A stretch of DNA of 64,000 nt from Zelopaecilomyces penicillatus (lineage: Eukaryota > Ascomycota > Sordariomycetes > Hypocreales > Pseudodiploosporaceae): NCBI GenBank assembly GCA_005765155.1, contig VCCP01000002.1, forward strand, positions 6,634,001 through 6,698,000, in the 5' to 3' direction. The position numbers and the translations under genes were made by a program. Under the pieces are notes generated by a model. The model was not told the origin of the DNA. It saw only the letters and a list, made by a program, of their open reading frames with translations, and ran no database searches. Positions 31,122 to 44,700 of this stretch are shown one piece after another (the first letter of the stretch is position 1; each line of letters starts with the position of its first letter).

Positions 31122-33115
31122 CTAAGCATGGATGATGCTATGGGCGATCTTTTCTGCCAAGGCATACACTGTACTTTGCGGGTGGCCAGGAGGGAGAAGT
31201 GGAAAAGCGCTTGCATCCACTACACCAAGGCCTGTCACACCATAAACACGAGCTGAAGCATCGACAACAGCAAGTTTATCATCTTTCTTTCCCATCTTGC
31301 AAGTAGATGCGGGGTGATAAATTGTGCTTAAAGAATTTCGAATAAACTCGAGGATTTGCTTGTCTGTTTTGACTTTTTGGCCGGGGAAGTATTCCTTTCC
31401 AACCACAACTGACTGCAGCTCTTTAGTGTTCCAAATATCTCTAAGGCGCTTGAATGTTGCTACAGCGACCTCTTGATCGGCCTTGGATGTTAACCAGTTG
31501 GGGTTGATGACTGGTGGATCGCGTATTGAGGCGGATCTAATGGTAACATTGCCCCGCGAGACTGGCGCTACGAGCCCACCGACCAGCGTAGCATATTGGA
31601 GTTCATTAAGCGGCTGTGCTAACACAAGGTTCTCTACACTGCCAACAAACCCATTGGTGGCCAGGAATTCTGTTTCTGGCCAATCAGCAGGGAAGCTGTC
31701 GAGCTGCGTTTTTGTTTCAGACGAGAAATTGGCGCGATATTGTTTTGGTACTTTCTCCTAGCCAACGAGATCCGCGGCGTTTGAGGTTAAAGGTCCATCA
31801 TGTGTGGTGATATATTGCTGGAGTGCAGTCAGAAAATTGCTTGGGTTGGTGAAGATAGCACTGAGAGTTGGAAAGTTAACTTGGTAGGATATGCCAAAGA
31901 GTACATGTTCCCACAGATTCTGACCAACGCCGGGCAATATTGAAACAGGAGGAATTTTGAACTTCTTTAGCGTATCAGCTGGTCCAATTCCTGATACCAT
32001 CAAAAGCTGAGGCGAATGGTATGCTCCAGCGCTAACAATCACTTCCTTTGATGCCTTGAGCGTAATGTCAACACCAAGAGCATTGATGACAACCCCAGTT
32101 GCCTTTTTGTTGCCATCAAATACGATTTTCGTCGCCTTTGTCATGGTAAACACCTTGAGGTTGTCTAAGCCCTTGCTCATTGTGCGATAAAGATACTGCG
32201 TTGAGGAACTTCTTGATCGGTCTGTCGACCGGATAGTTGTCTGTGTGTAGTGGTATCCTAAGAGGCTTCCCTTGTTAAAGCTGGTTGTACTCTTCAACCC
32301 AACAGATTTCAATCCTCGTGCGAGCCACGTGGACCAGACAGTAGCCCAATTTGGATACCCAACCTGCACAGGACCACCCTCACGACGTGGCAAGAAATCA
32401 TCAGTGTCAAAGGGGGTAGACGCGTTGGATAGCCGTTTGTCAGTGTTAGGTGGAGTGAACGTTGTGCTCTTTTGTAGAACTTTTGGAAGTCGTCAAGCCT
32501 GTTTAATAAGGCGTTGTTAACGCAGTTCTCTTGAGTCCACATATCTCGACCTCTCACTAGCGCTCGCTTACTTGTAGGATTCATCGCCTGCCATCTTGGC
32601 CCAGTTTTCAAGCGATCCTTTGGTAGGTTTGTGGTGAATCATAAAGTTGAGCGCTGAAGATCCACCTAGGCACTTTCCCTGCGCAATATGAAATTTTCTG
32701 TTATTCGCCCCGGCCTGCGGTTCGGTTTGCAGAAGCCAGTCGTTCGCTGGGCTTGCATCATCAATTCGGTTACCAACACCCACCACATCACCGGCAGGAG
32801 CTGAGCTTAAAAAGGGCTTCGAGACTTCGTGAAGTGTGCCGGCTTCCACAATAGCACTTGAAATCCAGCTTCAGCAAGTCGAGCGCCAATGGCATTGCCC
32901 GCTGTACCACCACCAATAATGACATAGTCGAATACTTTGTCAACGCCAATTATCCCTTGGATTGGACCGAGAACCCCGGGAACGTAGGGAACATAATCGA
33001 AAACTGCATCGAGAGCGCCGAAAAGAGGCTCGTCAACCTTTGGGATACCAACCAGGCCAGAGGCGCCATATTGTATGCAGGCCAGCAATGTGAGGAAGGC
33101 AATTCTGTTGACCAT
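31122..33115 (-). pseudogene. GMC oxidoreductase pseudogene, secreted aryl-alcohol-oxidase-like
   Basis: Minus-strand gene with a signal peptide (MVNRIAFLTLLACIQYGASG) and the FAD-binding start YVIIGGGTAGNAIGARLAEAG, then GKCLGGSSALNFMIHHK, PQLLMVSGIGP, VGQNLWEHV and a C-terminal STCKMG...VVDAS.FP.LPPGHPQSTVYALAE, the GMC C-terminal block. One normal 73-nt intron lies at 32571-32499. Three lesions break it. One base is missing near 32850, splitting FQVLL from the expected VEAG. One base is missing near 32465, after FYKR. A TAG stop at 31758-31760 stands where Trp is expected (ADLVG-W-EKVPK). Intact homologues oxidise alcohols to aldehydes with release of H2O2 outside the cell. Otherwise the coding sequence is well preserved, so inactivation is recent. 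Confidence 0.82.
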
Positions 33116-34078
33116 ATTGGTGGAAACCTAGACAGCCAATGTGAAAATGAGTAAATAACCTGCGTTGCAACTGATGAGAAGAAAGCCTGTTTGCATAGCA
33201 AGTGCAGCAGTATTTGTAAAATTTCTATATACTCAAGAAAACATTTTCGGATATAAGACAGTACCAAAGGGTGTTGTTTGACAAATAGATCCAGCGGTAT
33301 GACGAAAAAGACTGTTCTCCTCTCTTTTTTCCTTCCCAGGCTTTGCTGGATCTTGTTAGATATTATGATCCATCTTATGAAACTTTTGATGGATTATGGT
33401 GCGTGTCTCAGTCAATCCACCTAGGAATTATAGTGCCCGACGCAACCTAACCTGCTTTCTACTGGTCTAGGCCAGCCTTGTTCCTTGGCTTGGCATCCCT
33501 TGCTGCCGAACAAGACAGTCTAGGCTGCTGGCTTCTGTGCAGGTCTAAGCGATCCCTACATATCTAGCTTGACATAGACCTGTGCTTATCTCGATGCTCG
33601 GCTCCTACGGCTAAAGTGCCGAGCTTGTTGCTTGTGTAGGACTCGCTTGGTGGACCTATAAGCAGTTGAGCCAGCAAGCGCCTGACACGCTTGTGGTCCT
33701 TTGGAAGTCTTTATACTCTTTGTCAATGGCCTGCCCGGTGGGCATGACTTTTTTGAGCTGGGAACTTTTAACTTTGCCGGGCAGGGCCGTAGCCGGCCAC
33801 TATGGTGGCATTCACCTTTGGCTTGGTGATCTTTATCACAACCTTCATCTTAGCTACCTAGATATCTTCATCTCGATACCTTCACTTTCAGCTTGGAATA
33901 TACCTGGTCAGACTGCTCAGCCTGACACATGAACTTGCAGTTCTAGACTTGATCATTTAATGGGCTGCACCTGCAAAACTCAAATAACAGAAACAGATGG
34001 CTAATACCAGTGGAGGACTGTCTTGTCAGCATCAGTGAGAGGGAGACTCTCCACCAAACCCACTTTCCACTTCGAATT
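33116..34078. other. Intergenic, repeat-like segment
   Basis: 963 bp between two pseudogenes. 33420-33800 is richer in C and G than its surroundings and has short inverted repeats: GCTCGGC...GCCGAGC (33596-33624) and AGGTCT...AGACCT (33541-33581). It looks like a relic element, but no terminal repeats or coding signature are found. Confidence 0.35.
33941..34006 (+). repeat. Right copy of an imperfect direct repeat
   Basis: Partner of 30901-30966; the two copies bracket the GMC pseudogene at about 3 kb spacing. Confidence 0.6.
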
Positions 34079-34737
34079 TTATAGTAAGTCGCACATGCCA
34101 AGGACAGCCGCTTCGGACCCTTCTTCGCCGTTCACATCACCAATATATCCGAGCCTCCCGTTCCCAATGCGGGCGAATACAACAGGGCATTCGCCAGGAA
34201 TCTGTGCACCCACTGATGCGAAAACCCGGGATTCCGTAACAGAATTTCTCATCTGTGACATACCAAGAATCCATGGGTACCACATTTTTTAGAAACACGG
34301 CCTTTTGGCTGTAGCTTGAGGGGAGTTTCGCAGCTAAGGCGTTCCCAACTACTTGGCGATTTAGTATCAGGGTTGTTCGGTGATATGAACCATGTTCTTA
34401 TTACACGCCTCCTTTGGCAAAGAAGGTTTTGACGCCTGAGGGCTTGAGGAAAGCCGAAAAGTGGCCCATCAGCACTGCTGTCCCTCCTTGGCGTATATAC
34501 TTTAATACAACATCCCAGACACTTGCATTATTGCTCAATGTAATAGCCTCATCTGTGACAAGAACAGTGGAAGGTCGTGGCTCCTCTGAAAGAAACCGTA
34601 TAGCTGATGCCTTATCCTTAGCGCACTGGAATATCGAATTCGTTCTTTGTTGTAATAAGTGAGCTATGCTGTGAATCGAAGTACGGCTGTTGATTGAGAG
34701 AGATAGAGAGGACTCGAGGTAAAACGGTTTCAGTCAT
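34079..34737 (-). pseudogene. Decayed small conserved ascomycete protein
   Basis: Minus-strand remnant starting at ATG 34737 (MTETVLPRVLSISLNQQPYF). The frame shifts by one base near 34620 (after FDIPVR, continuing KDKASAIRFLSEEP...STVLVTDEAI), runs through VWDVVLKYIRQGGTAVLMGHF, meets a TAA or an intron near 34417, resumes as LPSSYSQKAVFLKNV...DSWYVTDE, shifts again near 34250 and ends GNGRLGYIGDVNGEEGSEA...LGMCDLL. From memory this matches a family of roughly 230-250 aa hypothetical proteins common in Hypocreales; the recognised pieces occur in the right order. No function is known to me. At least two frameshifts make it non-functional as read. Confidence 0.62.
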
Positions 34738-35737
34738 ATTGTTGGCTCAGATTATTTATACTACAAATATACGCTGGCAAGGGGAGAAATTAGACTCGGT
34801 CATAATACTGATTAAGGTTAAATAACTTACCAAATATACCCTATTGCTATAATAGCTATTGTACTGGTATGTTAATAGTTGTTCGGAGATCAGGTAGGGT
34901 AAGAACGCCTTGGGAATAATCTGAAACCAGACTGCGGGGTGGTATATACGTCATGTGACGTTGCACCGCCCTCATGCACGCATTATTTCTACCTATAATA
35001 ATAATCAGTACTTTTAACATATGTAGGTACCCACCTACTCGGGTTTCTCGGTAGTATTCTCACATTTTTTCGTGTGCCATGTGAGTCTGTACGAGCCCGT
35101 CGTATGGTTTAAACAGAGTGTGGTGCAAAAAGATGAACCCACCTTGCATAGCCTACAGCATATACTCCTATGATATGTTCAACAGAGGGTCTGTTGGCTG
35201 CTGATGACTTTGCCACGCTTGTCTTGGTTGGGTGGTGCCGATGGCGCCGACCTTACAAGCTGTAAGATGGCTTCCACAGGCACTCTAAAATGCTCAAAGG
35301 TTCCGGCTACAAAACATGGTGCGGACCGCTGTGCATATATTTAATGAAACAGAGTAGAAATCAAGTTAAGGCTTGTTCAATTAACTGTGTACGCCATGGT
35401 CTGTTTAATTAGGGTCATATCGCCTGTTCAGTTGGGCAGTTTCGTCCCAAACGAGGTGTCATATCAGAAAATAGTGATTGCTTTATGAGGTCATATAGAG
35501 CAACATTTTATGCACATATATATTATCCCTGCATACAGCCGAGAAAATAATACTGATAGTTTTAGATGATATATTAAGCTGTCGTGGGAGGCTCCACGCT
35601 GAACTTCTGTATTTTGTCTTGCTCACATTCTACACTATTTCCGTTTTCTCCTAATTACGATCCCATTTCGAATAGAAAAAACGACGCTACTCAATCAATT
35701 CTTGCCCATCAGCTTTACTTTCATACGACAAAGGACA
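34738..35737. other. Intergenic, upstream of giant gene
   Basis: 1.0 kb, AT-rich at 34750-34900 and 35450-35600. No gene seen. Confidence 0.5.
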
Positions 35738-38700
35738 ATGGATCAGACTACAATCCAGTACCTTTTCCACCATGTGTTTCTGCCCCCGAAACTTCCAGGG
35801 GGAGATGACACAGATACCAAAAAGGAGCTTTGTGTAATCGACTTCGTCCTTGATTCTTTGAGATTTTTCATTGACAAGGTAGACTCTCAGTACTACGATG
35901 TTGTCATAACTGCGGCAAAGATGATGGAGAATATGCGGATGGGAAGGGAAAGCAATGGATACTTGCAAGAAAAAGGCGTACGAGAGGTTTTGCAGACGCT
36001 TGCCTCTGCAAGTATGGTCCCCGCCCGCTGGAACCATATGCCAAAAAGATAAGCTAAATGCGTATACTAATCAATTCTCTATATTCTTAGACACCTGTAC
36101 TATGACTTCACTGCACATCACTTCACAAAATGCAGGGGTCCTTATTCGCAAGGACAGCGATTCAGTTATTTTTGAGATGTTCGAATTATCTCCGACAAAC
36201 GAGTCTGTTTATGCTACCCCTGGTCGCTTAAGTCGCCAATTCCCTGCGATTGCCATCGGAATCCCCCCCGATGTTTTCGCAGAAGATGAATTTCAGTCCG
36301 TGCTAGCCAAGACTCTGGTCAAGATGAGCCACCAGGTGGTGGCTGAAACAAAGCTCAAGGTCAAAAAGGCCGGGCAGTATCATGACGAAGACCGGGACAC
36401 GACCAGTCCAATAATTGTTACTGAGCTTTTGACCTCCTTCCTTCGCGGTGTTGGCAGCCAGGTCGATGTCGTTGGACTTTGTAAGAACACTCGCGAGGAA
36501 GTGATTTGGTGTAATAGTAAACTTCCCTGGCGACGCTCTCCACTATGGCTTCTTATTCGGACCTCTTTGCAGCTTCTCATGGACTGCGTATTGTCCAAAG
36601 ATATCTATAAATCCTTTATGATATTTCTCATGGCTCGCGTTCTACAAGAGGCGAGCGAGCAGCTTACTGCTAGTGACATCCTTCAAACGATGGTGATTAA
36701 AATTTCTCGGCGCCTGTTGAAGTTGACAGGTCCAGTTCCTGGGACATGGCTAGAATGTGTCAGTAAGATCATGTCAACGACAGCCATTCTCCAGGAAGAT
36801 CGATGGCAACAGATCTGCAAGGAAAAAACGAGTCGACTTGACTTAGCATCTCTTTCCAAGCTGAATATGGCCGACGATACCGATATCTTGCTCCCAGAGG
36901 TGGGCAAGTTTGTCTTATCCATACCACAACGTGGCAGGATAGTTGAAGAATCGGCCTTTTCTCCAAAGTCGTATATAGAGGCCTTTGATACAGACCTTCT
37001 TCCATCTATGTCGATCAACACCAAGAAACATATTCCCTTTCTTCTTGCTATGGTCGAGTCATGGGTGGCAACCCATCTTGATGACTGGGTTCAGAAATAC
37101 CTTGAAGACAAATCATGCCATCTCGATCTGTGCTGTTTGTTGAAAGATTATCACGAGGAAGCGAAATCTTGGTATGCCAGCCGTCCCGAAGGTGGGTCAA
37201 GGATGCTTCTTGTTGTCCTGGAGCTCTGGATTGCGATTGATAAGGTGGCCACTCATGTGATTCCGTTGTTACGGGACTATGAGACCGAGATCCCTATTCA
37301 GGTCTACCAAGTATTGTTGCTTGGTTTTCGACAAGATATGAAAAGACTCCACCTTGCCGAAACGTATCTCAAAGAGCGGCAGAGTTACTCAAGATCAAAG
37401 CGTACACCTTCCATTTTCTGTTCTTACGGCGAACCGCAATCTTTCCCTGTGCAGTACTTTGCTGGGTCATTTGAGCATATACAACTAATGAAAAGTATCA
37501 TCGAGTGGGCCACAATGAAGAGGCTAGAAAAGAGGGAAGAGTTTCGGCGACTTCGACTAGAGTATGATAGGCTTATGCAGCTTCATGACGAGAGCTCTTG
37601 CGATTACATTGAGGAGTATAGGTATCGGATGACGACCACCGTACACTCGTCAAGATGTTATCGCTGCTCGCGGAAATCAGCAGCCCTTGAATTATCCATT
37701 CAAGTTCATGAGTGGCCCTTATCAGACAACACCTTTGAAGCGCAGGCGACTGTTTTTGAACTAGCCCCCCCAGCTGCCTTCGGCGTATGGAGGGACACTA
37801 CGCTCTATGTGATTGACGAGGTGCTGCAAAGCAAAGCACTATTGCTCGAATCTCCATCATCATCTTATCCTTTACCATCCTACGACGGGCTTCAACAATT
37901 TTCTCGGTTGGATGGAACATTGCGCGTTCATCTTTTATCTGAAGTGAAACCGCATACTGCTACACATCGGGAAGGCAGAGCCATCGGCCACAGCTCTGAG
38001 TCAGATATTTGTGTCAATAATGGTCTTCGTTTCCGTTATTTCGACGGCATTCGTGAAAGATTCTTGTTGGGTTTCGACTCATCCATGTTTTGTTCAGATC
38101 TTTGCACTCTAAAGCTACCTATGAGATCGAAGGCGCTGAGTCGTTTCCTTGTTCGTGACCACTGGCAACCTGCTGGTGAGACCCCCAACGAAGTTATCGC
38201 GAGCCAATTTGCTTGCCCGGACCACATGTCTCTGGGTGAGTATAAAGCTTTGGCGGCCATTCCATTTGGGTATCGTATACAGTGGATGAGCATGCTTACA
38301 CAGCTCGCAATGCCCGATGTTGATTTCAATAAGGTTGAAACTGCTATAGTCTTTCTTCAACTTAGTATCCAAGTCGGCCCAAATGCTTCCGGAACAATCG
38401 AACGATGTACACATACGCGACTCTCAGATGCCATGTTTGCTCGAAAAATCCATGGCTATTTGCAAGATCATATCTTGCGTATCAGTAAAAACTGGGAATC
38501 CCATAACGCTTTGTGGATTTTCACATTTCTCGCAGCCCGACTTTTGTCAATTGTGGATAAAGATCTGAGGCAGATGTTCCTAGACCTTCTCAAACAATGC
38601 AGACAGATCTCTTATCAATGGTTGAATAAGCTGCGCACAAGTGTTCACGAAATAACAGATGATGAGAACCAGCGAAAGGAAGTTTTATGCATCGGGTTCC

Positions 38701-41700
38701 GAGTTTGTCTCATATGTGCAGATTCTTTCAATGTGGAGGATCAATTTCTGGCCCAGATTATATCGGAACCAGAGCAGTCAGCAATCCTACTAGAAGCTTC
38801 CATCGATATCCGCAATAACGCCCAATGCAGAATCACAGCGGAAGAATATGTGGAAATATTATATGACCGATGGGCGCAAACCATGCACCACGCAAGACGC
38901 ATTATACGAGATGAGGTTGTATTAAACGGCAATCGTTGTCTCAATATAGCCATTGAAAGATGTTGGTCAGACTTTGTCCCAGAAAGTCCCTGGCTTCTTG
39001 CTCCTTCAACTTGCGATTGGCTTGAGACTACGTCGGCCCAGATGAGAATTCATTTTAATATTCTTAGTGGAGAGCTTCTGGTGAACGGACAACCGTTGTC
39101 AAGGCTCCCTGGGAAGTATCAAGAACACATAGATTATCAAAGACTTTTCGGATGCCATATCTTGGATGTCATGCCTAGTTCCCACCCAGGGATGAAATTT
39201 TGCAGCACCAGGGCCTTTGAGGGCCATACAGTCCATTTCGGTATGGATAATAATTGTGATCTCTTACTGCGTTTGGAGCAAGGCGAGTCTACCATTGACC
39301 TGATTCCATCACGGCTTTTTACCGGATTGCTCCCGCACTCCTTTGCCAAAGACTATGTTCACTGGTATAACCATGATACAAATACTATTGAGTTGCACCT
39401 TCTGGTGAATGCGTGGAATGATTTGACGGATAACTGGCTTCTAAGCAAACATGACTCCACCTGGAAACTCTCTCGAGGCTCTGGGATCTTCCTTCTAGCG
39501 CCTACTAGCAGCTCAGCTCAGAGCATCGCAGCAATTCTTTCTGGACTAGAAGTCCCTCTAGGCCTCCATATGATTCTTGACAAAGTCAATAGCGCACTTG
39601 AAGTGAGGATTCCGGATCTAGAGCTCGAATTCGTACTAAATTGTGGAGAAACCGCACTCCGATCCAGACAGTTTCAACACATGCAAATTGATACAGATCA
39701 ATACATTGGAACCCTGGTTGGATTCTCGAGTAAGCTTGTGATGCAGGATATCCGCAACCCGGAAAAAAGAATGGTGCTTATTCCGCATGGAAAACTCCTG
39801 TATGAGACAAGTATTGAAGGCCATGTGAAGGCAACTGTGGCATATGGAAGCGCTCATCGTGTTCAGACCTACACGATCGACAAACAGCTCCACCGATTAG
39901 TAGACAATGCTACAGTGCTGAGCAAGCTTTACCTAGCTTATATCCATGCTCTCACATCTTATTGTCTTCCTGATCCTTTCTTAGGGAAAACCGGAACAGA
40001 GGAGGCATTACACATTCTACAGTCTGCATCTGTGCGGTCGATTGACAACTTGACCCAAGATACTATAGATATCCTTCAAGTTATCGCCACACTGACCCCT
40101 TGCCGAGTCCATTATCCTCAATGTTTGAAGACGATGCAAACTGTTGTATGGTCACCTAAACTGAGCTTTCTAGCACAAGATGGACGATTCTTTAAGATTG
40201 CAAGGGATATTTTCTCAAGGGCTTCTGAAATGAGCTTTTTGTACTCTTCCAGCGTTGCAGAGTTGATTCCACTTAATCATGCTGACATTGATCTTGTCAA
40301 TCGAGAAATTATCCGAAATTCCCGTCAGCAAGTTTCGGGCTGTGGCGCCGAAGACTTTACGTGTGATTGCGATGCTTCATATGCTCCAAGAGATCGTGGA
40401 CAACAAGCCTTGAGAACTGTTCTGGCGAGCGAAATCGCACTAAGAAGCAGAAATGGCTATCGAACTCTTCTACAACCACCTGCGCCTAACCTCTTGGATC
40501 ATTTGTATACCTTGCTAACCCACGACAAAGAAACTCCGGCACATAGAGAAGTACCCGGAGTGAAAGAAATAGAGTATGATTCATTGTGGCTTGATGACCC
40601 TGGGAAGTGTCTTCCTTTGCACTGGTGTCGCTTACATTATGCCTTCCAGCAGAATCCTTTTTGGCTCAACCAGTTTCAACTAATGATCTGGATCACAACT
40701 GTATCATATGCAAACCAGAACGACCCACAAGTCACCCAGGCTTTGTTGATGCTCGCCCTGACACCGTCTATAAATGCGGTCACTTTACCTCAGGGCTTCT
40801 CATTTGACTTATCACGAGGCTACCAGGTCGAAAGGCGAGATCTTCAAAGCTTGATTCACCAATCGATCAGGGGATTTTACAGTTGTCCTGAAGCTAGCCT
40901 GCCACCAGCATGGGGGGAATCTAGCCAACAGACTCAAGACAGGCGAAAGCGTGAATATCGAACGCAGCATTTCAAAGCAATAATAGTCTTTCTGGACCAA
41001 CTTGTTGCACAGTGGCCATGCCTCAGTCCCTGTCAGCCATGCAAGAATTCGGATCAGATTTACATAGATGGTTCGGAAGCAATGGACCGCGTTCGGCCGC
41101 AATGGAGGACATGGTATGCAAATTTGCAGTTCAAGTATTACCTGGCGGATATCGTGTTGAAACTCAACCAAATATCAGTGCAACACATTACAATTGCCCC
41201 GGTATCTTATCCGGCCAAATCAGAACCAACTTGCCGTCCTCAAGGCTTCATATCCGCCAAGGATATTTTTTCATATAGCAGCCCCCCAGTTCCAACATTG
41301 CCATATTTTACGCCGGATTTTTTAACACAATCAACAAAAGTAAGCGATAGTACAAGTGGCCAACTGGCGGAGGTAATCGACTTACTTAACTCTCGAGTCA
41401 GATTTGAGTATGAAAAACAATATCTCAGGGAACTGCGAGATAGTTTACAAGATCTTCAACGGCGCTCTACGTTTGAACTTAGGGAGAGTTCGCCATCTAA
41501 GAGAGCGAAATTGTTTGGAAGCTATCTAGACCACTGTCGGCTGAGTGTCCAGACAATATATCGATCATTGCTGCAAGCTGTTGATCCTTCTTTGAATCAA
41601 GCTGTCACAGCCCATACAGACATCAACAGAAGAATCGAAGCCATTATATCAGAGGCAAGATATAGACCCAGGGTTTCCCCTACATTTTTCTTGCAGCAAC

Positions 41701-44700
41701 TTGGGAGATCACGTTGGTCGTGTCTTTCCAAATCATGGAAAGATAGCATCATCTCGTTTAGCACCGCTATCACCGCACTCCAGCAGGCCCAGCGCTTTGC
41801 GCAACTTCAAAATAACAAAGCTGATCTACTACGAGAGTTGGAAAATACAGGTCCTAGGGACTGGGATTCGAGTGATTACCCGGAGTGGCTGCTGCTACAA
41901 TGCGAGAGCGGTATCATGATCCGGAAGGTGCAACAGCAAATTGCTCAGCAAATGATCGCACCTCCGAAGAGTGGGAATGCAGTTATGCAGCTTAACATGG
42001 GAGAAGGCAAATCGTCCATCATTGTCCCAATCGTCGCAACAGCACTCAGTAACGGGTCACAATTAGTCCGCGTCATTGTTGCCAAACCACAGGCCAAGCA
42101 AATGCAACAAATGTTAACATCAAAGCTTTCTGGACTAATTGACCGCCCAATCTACCAGATGCCGTTCTCTAGAGCAGTTCGAATAAGCACTGATAGGGCA
42201 GACACACTCCGCAAACGAGCCGATCAGTGCATCCTTGAAGGTGGTATTATGATAGTTCAACCAGAACACCTCCTATCGTTCCAATTGATGGGACTTGAAA
42301 GTCAAATCAACAGGAATGATAGAATCGCCGATAAACTACTGGAGACTCAGCGCTTTTTCGACAATTCGTCGAGGGATATAGTAGATGAAAGCGACGAGAA
42401 CTTTAGTGTCAAATTTGAGTTGATTTATACCATTGGCACGCAGCGTCCCATCGAGCATACTCCTGACCGTTGGGTTGTGATCCAAGAAATTCTTTCTAGG
42501 TTTGCAGAACTTGCCTTGGAAAAAAAGAAGACTTTTCCACAATCACTCGACATTGATGATAGGCAAAATGGGAGATTTCCTAGGATACGAATTCTAGAGA
42601 ATGATATTGGATCAGCAATTCTGAAATCTGTCGCCACATCTATCTGCGAAACGGGGTTTAAAGGGTTACCAATTGCACGTCAGCCTGCTCGAATACGAAA
42701 ATTGATCCTTCGTTATATCATTGACCCAGACTTGCCAGCAGAGGTCATTAAAGAAGTTGAACAAAGCACTTTTTGGGACGAATCAACAATCAACCACATC
42801 TTACTCCTCCGTGGTCTCATATCGGGCGGTGTGCTCGCGTTTGTGTTTGGGGAGAAGCGTTGGCGCGTCGATTATGGAACAGATCCAAACCGGGGGACGA
42901 AAACTCGATTGGCGGTGCCATTTCGAGCTAAAGACAATCCAACCCCTCGGTCAGAGTTCAGTCATCCAGATGTTGTCATAATCCTAACGTGTCTGAGTTA
43001 TTATTATCGTGGGCTTGACGATGATGACATCTTTGCAGCCTTGGATTTGCTGATTAGTTCTGACAATGCTGATCTTGAATACCAGGATTGGGTGAAGATG
43101 GCGCCGACATTGCCAATGGCCTACCGGCAACTCACAGGCATCAATGTACGTGATTATGTACAATGCAAATCCGAAATCTTTGACCATCTCCGCTACTCAA
43201 AAGGCGCCATTGACTATTTCCTATCTCGCATGGTATTTGCAAAGGAGTCCAAAGAATTTCCCTACAAGCTCTCAGCTTCTGGCTGGGACTTGGGCAAGAC
43301 AAAAACACATCCGATAACAGGATTCAGCGGGACAAACGATTCTAGATTTGTTCTTCCACTAGAAATCATGCAGCTATCTTTACCAGAGCAAAAGCATACC
43401 AATGCATTAGTGTTGACTTATTTGCTTCGCGCTGAAAACAGCATTATGTTGATGCCGCAAGATGCAAAAGAAGCGAATCTAGAAAGTAAATCACTCCTCC
43501 GAATGATATCACAGATGGATCTAGAGGCGCGTGTCATTCTCGACGTTGGCGCGCAGATCATTGACTTGGACAATGTCCATTTCGCACAGACTTGGCTTGA
43601 TCACCACAAAGACGACGACCAGACTCAAGCTGTCGTGTATTTTAGCGACTCTGACGAGCTTACAGTTCTGGATATAAGGGGGAAGATAGAAGCGCTGCAG
43701 ACGTCGCCATTTGCCACGCAGATGGATCAATGTCTTGTTTTCCTCGATGAAGCACACACCAGAGGTACAGATTTACGACTGCCAACTAACTATCGGGCCG
43801 CAGTGACTCTTGGCGCCAATTTGACGAAGGATAAGCTAGTTCAAGGTGAGAGGATGCTTCCGAAAGTCTGGTGATCATTTAACGAAAATGGCGCTAACTT
43901 ATCTATAAGCGTGTATGCGGATGCGAAAGCTAGGGCAAGGGCAATCCGTTGTGTTCTGCGTGCCGAAGGAGATTGAGCAGAAAATTCGGATGCAGCAAGG
44001 ATCCACGCTTTCAACTAAAGGTGAGATTTCTGTGTCTGACGTTATCTGTTGGGTCATCTCGGAGACCTGCCTTGATCTGCGTCGAATGGTGCCTTTATGG
44101 CTTATGCAAGGAGCTCGATTCCATAAACACAAGGCAATCTGGGACGAGGGTATTGACCTCAACGACGACCACGCAGGCAAGGCTGAATGGGCGAAAAGGT
44201 TTCTCGAGGATGAAGCCCAGAGTCTCGATGTCCGGTATCGTCCACGAGCTACTGATTCCAGCTACTCAGTAGCTCTCCAGCAAGCTGGCCCAAGGATGGG
44301 TCCGTATTTTGTCCGTCGTTGCTCTGAGTTCGGATTAGCAAGTCTTCGCACATCACTTCAGGAGGAGCAGGAACGAGAACTCTCACCAGAAGCCGAGCAG
44401 GAACGTCAGATTGAGCCCCCTCCGAAGTGTCAGCCTCAAAAACATTCCATCCACAAAGACTTGCTTAGTTTTATCCAACATGGAGAGTTTCCAAGCGGCT
44501 TTAGCGGCTTTAGACCCGCGTTTTGGGCCCTTGGCGATACTTCGGCGGCCAAACACCTCGATGTGCACGACTTCCCCAACCACGTCTGGGTGACCAGCGA
44601 TTTTTACACAACTGTCCAGACAGCTGGTGAAAATAAGCACTGTTCAGATCTTTTTCAGCGTCCGGTGCATTGGATTTTGACGAGCAAACCTAAGGCTGGA

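Noticed and set aside
32840..32860. Intron as an explanation for the first GMC frame break
   Set aside because: FQVLL and VEAG should be contiguous; the sequence lacks just one G.
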